64,000 bases of DNA, from NCBI GenBank assembly GCA_964453205.1, contig CAYVRC010000001.1, forward strand, positions 75,111 through 139,110. The letters run 5' to 3'. This document shows, in pieces, positions 1 to 8,984 of this stretch. Below the pieces are notes generated by a model. It was not told the DNA's origin, did not search any database, and was given only the letters and a program-made list of their open reading frames with translations. The position numbers and the translations under genes were made by a program. The stretch comes from Crateriforma sp964453205. GTDB lineage: Bacteria; Planctomycetota; Planctomycetia; Pirellulales; Pirellulaceae. Each line of letters opens with the position of its first letter. Position 1 is the stretch's first letter.

Positions 1-89
1 TCTTTCTTGAATTTCAAAAGGATCATGATTGATCTTTCCCGGTATGAATTTTGAATGACAAAAAGGATGCTCAAACGAACACGACGTGT

Positions 90-1592
90 TTAGGCGGCCT
101 TGGCCGACGGCAACTTGCTGACCAATCGAAGCGAGACCGTTAAACCTTCGAGTTGGTAATGAGGTCGCAAAAAGAATTTCGCGTTGTAGTAACCGGGGTT
201 GCCTTCGACTTCTTCGACAACGACCTCCGCCCCCGCCAAGGGGCGACGTGCCTTGTCCAATTCCGACGCCGTCGCCGGGTTCGTGTCGACGTACTGGCTG
301 ATCCAATTGTTCAGCCAGATTTGCATGTCGTTGCGTTCCTTGAATGACCCGACCTTATCGCGAACGATGCATTTCAAGTAATGGGCGAAACGACAGACGG
401 CGAACAAGTAGGGAAGACGACCCGACAATCGCGCGTTGGCCGTCGCATCGGGATCCTCAAAGATCGACGGGTTGTTCAGCGACTGCGCGCCGATGAAGGC
501 GGCCAAGTCACTGTTCTTGCGGAACACCAACGGCATCAATCCGTTTTTGGCCAATTCGGCTTCGCGACGGTCGCTGATCGCGATTTCCGTCGGACACTTG
601 ATGTCCAGTCCGCCGTCATCGGTGGGAAACGTGTGAACCGGAAGTTTTTCCACCGCCCCACCGGATTCGATTCCGCGAATTCGCGAGCACCAACCGTGCA
701 TTTTGAACGAACGGTTGATGTTCACCGCAAAGGCGTAAGCACTGTTGGACCAGACGTAGCGACTGTGATCGGGACCCGCGGTGTCTTCCTCGAAGGCGAA
801 TTCCTCCACGGGGTTGCTGCTGGCCCCGTAGGGCTGACGCGACAGGAAGCGAGGCATCGTCAAACCGACGTACCGCGAATCCTCGTCGTCACGCATCGAA
901 CGCCAACTGGCGAATTCGACGGTGCCAAAGATCTTGGTCAGGTCGCGTGGATTCGACAATTCCTGCCATGACGACATGTGCATCAACGAGGGACTGGCCG
1001 CCGCGATGAACGGTGCGTGCGCCGCGGCACTGATCTTTGCGATTTCGCCGAGCAACTCCACGTCGACCGGAGTGTGGTCGAATTCATAGTCGCCCACCAG
1101 AGCGCCGTACGGTTCGCCACCGAATTGCCCGTATTCTTCTTCGTACAATTTTTTGAAGATCGGACTTTGATCCCAAGCGGTTCCTTTGAACTTTTTGAGG
1201 GTCTTGTGAAGATCTTTTTTGGAAATGTTCAAGACCCGGATCTTCAGCATTTCATCCGTCTCGGTGTTGTTGACCAAGTGATGAAATCCTCGCCACGCGC
1301 CTTCCAATTTTTGGAAATCCTCGTGGTGCAGAATTTCGTTCATCTGCTCGGAGATCTTTTGATCGATCTCTGCGATTAGTGCTTCGATGGTTTTGATCGC
1401 ATCATTGCTGACGACCATGTCACTGGTGACCAATTGTTCGGCCAAGGTGTTCACGGCGGCGACGACCGCTTGGCCGGCGTCTCCGTTGCGAGGACGAAAT
1501 TCGGCTTCCAGCAAATCGGTCAGCTTGTCCAGCGTGATCGTTTCCATGGTTTCCGCATTGGCCGCATTGGCTTCCGAAGTGGTGTCGCTCAT
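90..1592 (-). CDS. tssC: Type VI secretion contractile sheath large subunit TssC (VipB)
   Basis: This 500-residue protein is the large sheath subunit that, with TssB, forms the contractile tube around the Hcp tube in the cytoplasm. The whole length matches the TssC/VipB family. The N-terminal half carries the family stretch FQKLEGAWRGFHHLV (near residues 94-108), then EYGQFGGEPYGALVGDYEF and FIAAASPSLM. The C-terminal half has RLPYLFAVCRFAHYLK and the conserved end RPHYQLEGLTVSLRLVSKLP. Length is normal for the family. The start is an ATG 84 bases downstream of tssB, in the usual B-then-C order. It is the last tss gene visible on this strand; the locus continues off the left edge. Identification is firm. 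Confidence 0.95.
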   Translation of the reverse strand: MSDTTSEANAANAETMETITLDKLTDLLEAEFRPRNGDAGQAVVAAVNTLAEQLVTSDMVVSNDAIKTIEALIAEIDQKISEQMNEILHHEDFQKLEGAWRGFHHLVNNTETDEMLKIRVLNISKKDLHKTLKKFKGTAWDQSPIFKKLYEEEYGQFGGEPYGALVGDYEFDHTPVDVELLGEIAKISAAAHAPFIAAASPSLMHMSSWQELSNPRDLTKIFGTVEFASWRSMRDDEDSRYVGLTMPRFLSRQPYGASSNPVEEFAFEEDTAGPDHSRYVWSNSAYAFAVNINRSFKMHGWCSRIRGIESGGAVEKLPVHTFPTDDGGLDIKCPTEIAISDRREAELAKNGLMPLVFRKNSDLAAFIGAQSLNNPSIFEDPDATANARLSGRLPYLFAVCRFAHYLKCIVRDKVGSFKERNDMQIWLNNWISQYVDTNPATASELDKARRPLAGAEVVVEEVEGNPGYYNAKFFLRPHYQLEGLTVSLRLVSKLPSAKAA

Positions 1593-1676
1593 CCTTGAGT
1601 TTCCAATGAATTAGATGGTGGATCGTTAGAGTTTGAAGAAAGTCGAATCATTGCGGGCGTTCGGAGGCCCGGAAAG

Positions 1677-2225
1677 TCATTTGGTTTCGGCGTCGCCGCC
1701 TGCTTCCGATGCAGGTTCGGTTTCCGATGGGCCGGTCGCCAGCGGTTTTTCGGCTAGTTCCTTCAACAGATCCGGATCGTTGACCAATTTGGCGACCAAT
1801 TCCTCGGCCCCCGCTTTGCCGTCCATGTAAGTCGCCAATTGCGTCAGCTGTGTCCTGGCGTTGAGCAGTTTTTCGAGCGGTTCGACGCGTCGGGCGACGC
1901 GTCCCGGCGAAAAGTCGTCCATCGACTCGAAATTCAAGTCGACGCTCAAGTTGCCTTCTCCGGTCAACGTGTTTTTGACGTGGAAAGAAGCGCGAGGCGC
2001 CATCGACTTCAACCGATCGTCAAAGTTGTCGACATCGGTTTCCAGAAACTTTCGATCGGCGACCGGCGGAAGGGGCTCGGCGGGGTCACCCGACAGATCG
2101 GCCAGGACGCCCATCACGAAAGGCAGTTGCACCGATTTCTCACTCCCATAGGTTTCCACGTCGTATTCGATTTGGACGCGTGGGGGACGATTGCGGGAGA
2201 GAAATTTTTGGCTGCTTTCGGACAT
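1677..2225 (-). CDS. tssB: Type VI secretion contractile sheath small subunit TssB (VipA)
   Basis: This 182-residue protein is the small sheath subunit, the obligate partner of TssC. The N-terminus has the family pattern RPPRVQIEYDVETYGSEKSV followed by LPFVMGVLADLSGDP. The middle keeps FLETDVDNFDDRLKSMAPR, and FSPGRVARRVEPLEKLLNAR precedes a helical tail that ends in a low-complexity Glu/Ala stretch. The start at 2225 is supported by AAAGGTG five bases upstream, one of the clearer ribosome binding sites in the window. It lies between tssA and tssC. Identification is firm. Confidence 0.94.
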   Translation of the reverse strand: MSESSQKFLSRNRPPRVQIEYDVETYGSEKSVQLPFVMGVLADLSGDPAEPLPPVADRKFLETDVDNFDDRLKSMAPRASFHVKNTLTGEGNLSVDLNFESMDDFSPGRVARRVEPLEKLLNARTQLTQLATYMDGKAGAEELVAKLVNDPDLLKELAEKPLATGPSETEPASEAGGDAETK

Positions 2226-2323
2226 AAAAACACCTTTCGAAAATCGGTACGTTGACGGATGTTAGTTGAGCGATCGGACGAGCCGATCAACGGATACACG
2301 TTGACGAATCGACGCGGTACGGA

Positions 2324-3448
2324 TCAATCGTCGACGTCGCCGGCCAAGCTGATCGCGTGTGCCAGCGCGTCGGGCGCGAGATCGCGGATGATGTCGACAA
2401 AGCCTTGGTTGATCAGTCGCCGCGCACGTCGCAACAACAGCGGCACCGGGCTGGATGGTTCGTGCAGTTCGAAATATTGCATCGACGCTTCAATGACCTC
2501 GCTGGCGTCTTCACGCGATTCGACACGGATACGGCTGACGCTGGAAATCGGCCGGTCGAGGGACCAGGGATCGCCCGGCGAATCGTCGGCCGTTCCGGCC
2601 GCAGAACCGCGTCCCACTTCGGCGACGACCGAGTCACACGAGGCCAGCCGGGCGCGAAGCTGTGCTTTGACCGCAGCGGTGCAGCCGGCGATGCGATCTT
2701 GCAAGATGCCGACGTCCCAGACACCGGCGGACACTTCTTGATTGAGAAACTGGACCGTCGCGTCCAAGGCCGCTTCGATTCGCCCACACGTCTCGAACAG
2801 CTGCCTGAGATCAGCCAATTTCAACGACAGAAACGCCGCTTCCACTTCCATCGTCGTGGGACGATCCGGCTTGACGGCCGAGACGGTTCCGCGTCGCGTC
2901 GGCAAGTCATCGACGGTCACCACCACGTGCGGCGGAGCTTCGACCACGGCGACCTTTCCGATCAAGCTCGGCAATCGCTCCGCTTCGCAAAGCCGTCCGA
3001 GACAGTTGATGCGGACGAACGGATCACCGGCGTCGTCGGCATCGAGTTGCGGATGGACGGTCGGCCACAGGTCACAAACCCAATGTTGGAGCAACTGCAT
3101 CGCGTCGGCCAGGCCTTCCAGACCACGCTCGTGGGTCATCGCTTCGACCAACATCACGGCGATTCGTAGATCACGCGTCTGTTCGGCCAGCTGCAAAGCC
3201 AACTGTCGGACCGAGCGCCATTCCGGTGGTTGTGCCGCGATGATGGTATCGCCGAACTGCTGCTCACGCGTGCCTTCGGACATTCGCATCATTTCAACGA
3301 ACCGGACGTCGTATTCAAGATTCGCCCCTGACGGCGAATCCGAATCGATGGCGGTCCACGATGACTGCAAGTTGGCTTCGGTCACGGGCCGATGGCGTTT
3401 CGGGGAAGTTTGACGTATCGACATCCTGACGACGGATGCGAGTTTCAC
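2324..3448 (-). CDS. tssA: Type VI secretion protein TssA-like (ImpA N-terminal domain)
   Basis: A TssA-type baseplate/cap protein, proposed from its ImpA N-terminal domain. The start of that domain is visible as DSDSPSGANLEYDVRFVEMM, followed by PPEWRSVRQLALQLAEQTRDLRIAV and LLQHWVCDLWPTVHP, all typical of TssA. The C-terminal half is divergent and ends in YFELHEPSSPVPLLLRRARRLI, the C-terminal pattern of short TssA proteins. The start is uncertain: the longest form begins with GTG at 3448, while an ATG at 3424 also fits and removes eight residues. It lies between the TssM-like gene and tssB. The sheath-assembly role is inferred from the family. Confidence 0.88.
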   Translation of the reverse strand: MKLASVVRMSIRQTSPKRHRPVTEANLQSSWTAIDSDSPSGANLEYDVRFVEMMRMSEGTREQQFGDTIIAAQPPEWRSVRQLALQLAEQTRDLRIAVMLVEAMTHERGLEGLADAMQLLQHWVCDLWPTVHPQLDADDAGDPFVRINCLGRLCEAERLPSLIGKVAVVEAPPHVVVTVDDLPTRRGTVSAVKPDRPTTMEVEAAFLSLKLADLRQLFETCGRIEAALDATVQFLNQEVSAGVWDVGILQDRIAGCTAAVKAQLRARLASCDSVVAEVGRGSAAGTADDSPGDPWSLDRPISSVSRIRVESREDASEVIEASMQYFELHEPSSPVPLLLRRARRLINQGFVDIIRDLAPDALAHAISLAGDVDD

Positions 3449-3558
3449 GACGGAATCTCTTTGACGATCAGCGCGAGGCTAACGGTTAGATCGGCGTCTG
3501 CGACGCGATGACTGAATCCGATTGATTTGAATTTAAGAATTCGCGTCGGGCGTTCCGT

Positions 3559-5283
3559 TCAAGTCCGTTGTGCGATGTACAACTGAACCAGTAATGCAAC
3601 CACCAGCGCGGCGGAGATCACCGCCAGAGCGATGACCAGTCGAGACTGGATCGTTTCGCGTGCTCGGGTTTGTGGCGTCCAAGCCAGATGATTCTGCTGC
3701 GCCACCATCCGTCGGATCACCGCACCCACGAAATCGGGGCCTTCGTCCCGGGAGCCCGACGTGCCCGCGGCACTCGGGGAAGCGGCGAAAACACCGCTGA
3801 TCATTTGTGCCGACACCTCGCCCGGGTCGTTTCCCGTCGTCGGATCGGGCGCGCAGGCCTGAACGAGCAAGTGTGCCAGCTTGGCCCGCCACCGGCGACA
3901 GCGAATCAAGATCCGAATCAACTGATGATTCTCCGAGCGATCGGCAGCATCGAAACGGCGAAGGTGCCGGTTGATTTGCGATTGAATCTTGGAAATCGCT
4001 TGATCGGCCAGACCGTTCATGGCCGACTCGGTGGGAAACGCCTGAGGCGAAAACACTCGACCCAGGAGGGGGCTGCCCGCTTCGTCTCCGACACTCCAGC
4101 GGCGTCGCAGTTCCGCGTATTGCCGGTGACAATCCTGTTCGGTAATGGCCATCGTCATCGGGCTGGAAACCCCCAATTCCTGTTGCATCAAGTCCAGATC
4201 CGAGCGAATGGCCGTCGCGACCCGACGTACCGATCCGACATCGTGTTCCAAGATTTTGGAATCGACCATGACCAAAGTGCCGTTGATCGGGCTGTGGGGA
4301 AACCTGGCCGATCGCAACCTTTCGCAAAACTCGATCAGCCTCGTTTGACTTGCCGTCGTCTGGACCGATGACGGAGATTCCGGGAGGGGCGTGAAGTCTT
4401 GCGGGACGGTTCGCAACTGCTGCGCGTCGGCGACCAGAGCGTCGGCACGATCAAGCGTCCGCAGAACGTCTTCATGCGTCGCCGTGTCCGGTTCGTTCGC
4501 CGGGCCTGGCTTCTGTCTTGCCGTTGGTTTGGTCACCAGGGCAACTTGTCCGGCTGGCATGGTCGGCGAATCACCGGTTCCTTGATGTCCCGCGTCCCCG
4601 TGACGCGTGTCGGCCGGACGATCGTTCGATTCGACGGCCGGCGTCCCGTCGGGGCTTGTTTCGGCCGGCGAGGGAATCTCCGCCGGGACCGCTCGTGTTG
4701 CCGGTGGCTCGTTCGCGATCATTTGCCCGGACCGCCGATGTGTATCGGCCGGCACGCTTTGCAAGAAGTTTCCGTAAACGCCCGCGTCGCGACAAAAGAC
4801 GAGCAGACAATCCTCGTTCAGACGCCAGTCGATCGCCGGGGAGACTGTCGACTCGGTCGATGCCGTGCCGTGACCGAGCACCCCGAACCATTGATCTTGT
4901 TGATGACGCGTCTGGCAGCCCAAGACCACGAAGCAGGGAAGATCGGTGATTCGTTTGCCGTGATCGGCCAGCAATCGGATGCCCGCGTCCCAGCCGTCGC
5001 GAATCTGGCGGTCGCCGATGGGGACTTCGTGCATCCAAACTCGGACCGTGACGTAGGTCGCCGCACAAGTCAGCAACCACAACACCATCAAGCCGGCGCC
5101 GCGTCCGACGGTCATGTAGTCACCCCAGGCGATTCGCAACGGATCCAGGGAATAGACGGCCCACGTCATGATCGCGATCAGAATCAGCAAAACGCCGACC
5201 AGCGTCGTGACCCAGGCGGCGAGCGAAAAAGCCAGCTTCGATCGGATGCGATCGCTCAGACTTGGTTTGGCATCGTCGGCCAT
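3559..5283 (-). CDS. Short TssM/IcmF-like inner membrane protein
   Basis: A 574-residue membrane protein at the position of tssM. Residues 18-46 and 62-84 are two membrane segments, as in the TssM N-terminus. Residues 115-137 (PCFVVLGCQTRHQQDQWFGV) align with the place of the TssM P-loop but lack the GKT/GKS signature. Further on, SPINGTLVMVDSKILEHD and LDLMQQELGVSSPMTMAITE resemble the TssM cytoplasmic domain (normally ...NGVLLTLSL... and ...RFPVYLVLTK). A single C-terminal membrane segment (about 549-569) ends the protein. Canonical TssM is about 1100-1300 residues with a large periplasmic domain, which is absent here. A Pro/Thr/Asp-rich linker sits at about 180-270. The TssM assignment is inferred from faint similarity plus position. 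Confidence 0.65.
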   Translation of the reverse strand: MADDAKPSLSDRIRSKLAFSLAAWVTTLVGVLLILIAIMTWAVYSLDPLRIAWGDYMTVGRGAGLMVLWLLTCAATYVTVRVWMHEVPIGDRQIRDGWDAGIRLLADHGKRITDLPCFVVLGCQTRHQQDQWFGVLGHGTASTESTVSPAIDWRLNEDCLLVFCRDAGVYGNFLQSVPADTHRRSGQMIANEPPATRAVPAEIPSPAETSPDGTPAVESNDRPADTRHGDAGHQGTGDSPTMPAGQVALVTKPTARQKPGPANEPDTATHEDVLRTLDRADALVADAQQLRTVPQDFTPLPESPSSVQTTASQTRLIEFCERLRSARFPHSPINGTLVMVDSKILEHDVGSVRRVATAIRSDLDLMQQELGVSSPMTMAITEQDCHRQYAELRRRWSVGDEAGSPLLGRVFSPQAFPTESAMNGLADQAISKIQSQINRHLRRFDAADRSENHQLIRILIRCRRWRAKLAHLLVQACAPDPTTGNDPGEVSAQMISGVFAASPSAAGTSGSRDEGPDFVGAVIRRMVAQQNHLAWTPQTRARETIQSRLVIALAVISAALVVALLVQLYIAQRT

Positions 5284-5321
5284 CGGAATCCTTCACGGGT
5301 GCGGCGAGACGGGGGCTTGTT

Positions 5322-6008
5322 TCAAGACGACGTGATCATGGTGTAAACGGTCAAGTTGATCGCCAGCAAAGTACAAGCAGCGACCATCCACCAAACCAAC
5401 TGACGACGGGTATCCGATGGCGGCGCTCCCGAAACCGCACGACGTTTGGCGGGTAAATCCGGCTGGGGACCGCCGGCAAGCATTTGGTCTTGAGTTTGCG
5501 ACAACCACATGGAAAGGGTCGGGGGAATGTCGAGTTGGTTGGTGATTTCCCTGAGCATGACTTGTTCTCGAGCGGTCACCTCGTCGCTTGCGTCCGCCGG
5601 ATCCGAGGTCGCATAAACGCCTTGAAACCCGAGCAACACGCAATCATGAAAGACTCGTAACGCGCCGCTGCCGGGGTTCTTTGCCGCGACTTTGGCGAGC
5701 ACGAAGAATCTTTCGCCGCACAATCGCGAATGAAAGATCGCGGTTTCCAAGACGTTGTCCTTCCACCAGGCTTGCCCCGGCCATCTCATTTGCAGCAACA
5801 ATTCATCCGTCCAAGAGGCCAACGCGTAGGCGACCAGCCCCCAATCGTCGTGGAAACTCATCTGCCGGCGGCCCGCTCGCAGTCGTTCTGCCAGATCGTG
5901 GTTCAACCGTCGCGGATCGATCGGTTCGCCGCGTCGCAAGGCGTCGCAGACGTCCAGAACGGTTTCGAGATACCGGTCGGCGAACGGATCGAGTGCGTCG
6001 TGGCTCAT
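5322..6008 (-). CDS. tssL: Type VI secretion membrane protein TssL (DotU family)
   Basis: A 228-residue DotU/TssL protein, an inner-membrane part of the type VI membrane complex. The cytoplasmic domain contains SFHDDWGLVAYALASWTDELLLQMRWPGQ, matching the DotU core in which a D-E pair sits in the helix containing WTDE. It is followed by LCGERFFVLAKV and VLLGFQGVYA. A single membrane helix lies close to the C-terminus (about 205-224, WWMVAACTLLAINLTVYTMI), giving the tail-anchored topology of the family. No OmpA-like peptidoglycan-binding domain follows. The start codon overlaps the tssK stop by four bases, suggesting translational coupling. Confidence 0.92.
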   Translation of the reverse strand: MSHDALDPFADRYLETVLDVCDALRRGEPIDPRRLNHDLAERLRAGRRQMSFHDDWGLVAYALASWTDELLLQMRWPGQAWWKDNVLETAIFHSRLCGERFFVLAKVAAKNPGSGALRVFHDCVLLGFQGVYATSDPADASDEVTAREQVMLREITNQLDIPPTLSMWLSQTQDQMLAGGPQPDLPAKRRAVSGAPPSDTRRQLVWWMVAACTLLAINLTVYTMITSS

Positions 6009-7471
6009 TTTGCCGCCGCGTCTTGAAGAGCGAAAACGGCGAACTGCAGCGGCATGCGATGCTCGTCCAGACGCACCATCAGCGTTTGGTTGCCGGTCAA
6101 TTCGCTTCGGTTTTCGATCAGTTCTTCTCGCAGCCGCATGGCCAGCGTGCCTGTTTCCAACACATCGACCCAGGCCGCACCGCGGCCGCCGAGTTCAAAG
6201 AAACTCCACTGCGTTTGCGAAGGCAGCGCTACGGGGATTTCGCGCATCGGCGTGACCTCGACGCCGCTGGTCCGGCGGCTGAACAGCGTTTCGACTTGTC
6301 GAGCGCTGCCCACTTTCCAGTCCAGGAATCCGGGCGAGAGGATCTTGTCCAACGCTTGTGGCGATAACTTGCCGCGACGGACGCCCAGCACGCAACGACA
6401 ACCGTTGTGCAGCCAATTCGGATCCAACGTGACGTGCATCCCCAGTCCCGCGCCGACGAAATAACGTTGCTGGTAGGCGTTCCGGCCGACCGTCGCGATC
6501 CGCGATTGGATTCGCTTTTGCAACGCGTGAAACAGCGGGCCGAGCCCGTCGTGATCGTAACTCGGAAGCGGCACGGCGGACTTTTGGTCGCTGAACAGAT
6601 CCAACGCACCGGCGATGCGTCCGAGTTCCAAATAGGCTTTCCAAGGATGCAAGCCGCTGGTCTGATTCAGCGCGCTGAGCGTCGCGGCGCTCTGATGCAG
6701 TGTTTGCAACATCAGAATCCGCTGCAGGTCACCGGCCTGAGACGCTTCGATGTTCCCACCGTGACTGGCGACCAACTGGGTCAGCAGTTCGATCTTCAAA
6801 ATCATCATGTCGTGCAGCGATCGCAGCACCCCCTGACAAAGCGGCGGCCAGGCGGCGCAGTCCAACAGTGGCGGCGTGTAACTGTCGTCGAGTTCCGCGA
6901 TCTCCCCTCCGACGGTCCCGCGGTGCACCTTGGCAATTTTCAACACGTCGTATCCGGCCAGGTCATCGCTGGAGAGCATCAGTTTTGCATTGATGCGGCG
7001 AAACACGACCGGTTCGACGCTTGCCGCGTCGGCTTCGTCGGGCAGGTTGACTTGCAATTGGCGAAACCGGGTTCCGTCGGCGCTTTCGCTTTCGGCCACG
7101 TTCGTCCCGCCGAGTTGCAGCCGGGGAATCGCCAAGTAAACGTCGACGGATTGCCGTCCGCCGATGGGCAAGGTTGACGGATCGCTGTCGGATCGGGCGA
7201 AGGCGTCGCGAAGGTCGCGGCGTTCGGTCGATTCACCCGGCGTCCGTTCGACCAGCGTGCCTTCGGCCATTTTCACGCGGATCGAATCGAGCTGAAAAAA
7301 GCCGGCCGCCAGCGCGTCGCGATTGATCGTGATGTCGGCGACTCCGTAGCCGTACGGGCTGGCCCATCGCTGAGACGCCGTGGTGTTCTCTTGCCAATGA
7401 CGATCCCACGCCTGCAAATGATGCGGACGAAGAAACAGGCCCTCGTGCCAATGGACCGCAAGATTCTGCAT
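6005..7471 (-). CDS. tssK: Type VI secretion baseplate protein TssK (ImpJ/VasE)
   Basis: A 488-residue TssK, the trimeric adaptor linking the baseplate to the TssL/TssM membrane complex. The N-terminus VHWHEGLFLRPHHLQAWDRH is the family hallmark. The middle carries LLDCAAWPPLCQGVLRSLHDMMILKIELL, and the C-terminal head contains YFVGAGLGMHVTLDPNWL and LALPSQTQWSFFELG-type sequence. Length is normal. It is the first tss gene of the visible minus-strand cluster. A 184-base intergenic region separates it from a divergent gene, so an operon promoter probably lies at 7472-7655, though no clear box was recognised. Confidence 0.95.
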   Translation of the reverse strand: MQNLAVHWHEGLFLRPHHLQAWDRHWQENTTASQRWASPYGYGVADITINRDALAAGFFQLDSIRVKMAEGTLVERTPGESTERRDLRDAFARSDSDPSTLPIGGRQSVDVYLAIPRLQLGGTNVAESESADGTRFRQLQVNLPDEADAASVEPVVFRRINAKLMLSSDDLAGYDVLKIAKVHRGTVGGEIAELDDSYTPPLLDCAAWPPLCQGVLRSLHDMMILKIELLTQLVASHGGNIEASQAGDLQRILMLQTLHQSAATLSALNQTSGLHPWKAYLELGRIAGALDLFSDQKSAVPLPSYDHDGLGPLFHALQKRIQSRIATVGRNAYQQRYFVGAGLGMHVTLDPNWLHNGCRCVLGVRRGKLSPQALDKILSPGFLDWKVGSARQVETLFSRRTSGVEVTPMREIPVALPSQTQWSFFELGGRGAAWVDVLETGTLAMRLREELIENRSELTGNQTLMVRLDEHRMPLQFAVFALQDAAAK

Positions 7472-7655
7472 CGGACTCCCTTCCGAGGTGATCAGCCGTT
7501 CGCGTCGCGCCGCTGGATCGCGACGCTTCCACGGTTACGGCGGGAGATTAGCTAATTCGCCGCCACACTTCCAGACGATAAAACCAGCAGGGTTTGCCTT
7601 TCTATGTTTCACGCGATGCCACCACTTTCATTCTTTTCAGACGCGCCGCCCGAGT

Positions 7656-8984
7656 GTGATCAAACTCGTCCCGTTCCTTTTTCTGATCCTGCTGGGGATC
7701 GCTGCACCGGACCGGTCCGGGGGACAGACCCCGTGGATCGTCCCGCCAGCGGACGGGCTGGAGATCCGGCCTGATCCAGCGGTGCCGCCGGTCGATTCCC
7801 TGGGGCCCGAGTTGCCTTGGGGCATGATCGAGCCGGACGGAAACGTCGACGCGATGGAGGAGTTGGACCTGACGGTTCCTTCGTTCGGAATCGAAGCGAG
7901 TTTCCAAAGCGAGACGTCCTCGGCCGGGCCGCCGCTTTGCCCGGATTGTCTGGAAGCCGAGTGCTCGGGTTGTCCTTCCGTTCCCGGCCGCCGGCCGGAT
8001 CCGAACTGTTCGAGCTGCGACGCCGATCATTCGTGCCGGCGTTGCCGGCAACCGATGCTGGCGAGTCACTGGACACCTTGGGCGGCGTTTCATCAGCGTC
8101 TGCCTCCGGTCAACTGGTCGGCGTTGGACGTCGGTCGGCGGTTTCGAGAGCGACGGACGCGCGACCGCGGCATCGGTTACGAGCGGGTCATGTTCGCGCC
8201 CAGCGTTTTGGACACCGCCATCGACACGCCGCACTTCGGCATTCGTTACCAGATCGACAGCGGCTTGAATGTTGCCGATCGATCGGAGTACTACTGGGCG
8301 ACCGATCCGGTGGGGCCTGGTGGCGACGGCCGCGTCAACACACAGGACGTGAAGTTTCGCTTGGCGCTGGGTAACGAAAAGGCCATGGCAATGACCGAGT
8401 ACACGATGCGATCACTCGACCCCCGGTCGGCGGAAAACACGACGGGTTTCGGCGACATGATGATCGGCGCCCGTGCCTTGTTGGTCGACGGCAAACGCAC
8501 GAAGCTGTCGACCATCTTTCGCACGCACTTGGCGACCGGCCCGTCCGAGCGCGGTTTGGGAACCGGACACACCTCACTGGAACCGGGGTTGCTGGGGCGT
8601 TATTGCCATTCGCCGGAAACGTATCTGTTCGGCGAACTGAAATACTGGATTCCGATCGGAGGCACCCCGGATCACGCCGGCGACGTCTTGATCACCGGGT
8701 TGGGGATCAGCACCATCGCCGCGGAAAGCGACGTGTTCGCTTTCCTGCCGACGCTGGAGATGCGCACGCTGTCGTTTCTGTTCGGATCCGAGACCACGCC
8801 CGGCGGGCTGAATCGACGCGTCGACGGCGTCACCGCAGTCGAAATTTACCCGGGGGCCCGTTTCGTCTTGGGCCCCAAGGGTGACACGGGTCTTTGGGAA
8901 TTCGGGGTCGCCGCCGGCATCACGGTCGCCGATGACGACTGGTTCGACACACGCGTCGTCCTGGACCTGCGATTCGCTCACTAA
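7656..8984 (+). CDS. Secreted cysteine-cluster protein with C-terminal beta-barrel-like domain
   Basis: The proposed start is GTG at 7656, which gives a signal peptide (VIKLVPFLFLILLGIAAP) at the N-terminus. An in-frame ATG at 7488 would bury that signal inside the protein. After an acidic linker comes a short Cys-rich patch with CPDCLEAECSGCP and CSSCDADHSCRRCRQP, four CxxC-like pairs that could bind metal. The C-terminal 250 residues alternate polar and aromatic residues, for example FRTHLATGPSERGLGTGHTS, FGELKYWIPIGG and VVLDLRFAH at the end. This resembles outer-membrane transporter-like barrels of the MetA-pathway type. The function is unknown and the barrel assignment is inferred from pattern. 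Its stop overlaps that of the convergent channel gene. Confidence 0.6.
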   Translation: MIKLVPFLFLILLGIAAPDRSGGQTPWIVPPADGLEIRPDPAVPPVDSLGPELPWGMIEPDGNVDAMEELDLTVPSFGIEASFQSETSSAGPPLCPDCLEAECSGCPSVPGRRPDPNCSSCDADHSCRRCRQPMLASHWTPWAAFHQRLPPVNWSALDVGRRFRERRTRDRGIGYERVMFAPSVLDTAIDTPHFGIRYQIDSGLNVADRSEYYWATDPVGPGGDGRVNTQDVKFRLALGNEKAMAMTEYTMRSLDPRSAENTTGFGDMMIGARALLVDGKRTKLSTIFRTHLATGPSERGLGTGHTSLEPGLLGRYCHSPETYLFGELKYWIPIGGTPDHAGDVLITGLGISTIAAESDVFAFLPTLEMRTLSFLFGSETTPGGLNRRVDGVTAVEIYPGARFVLGPKGDTGLWEFGVAAGITVADDDWFDTRVVLDLRFAH

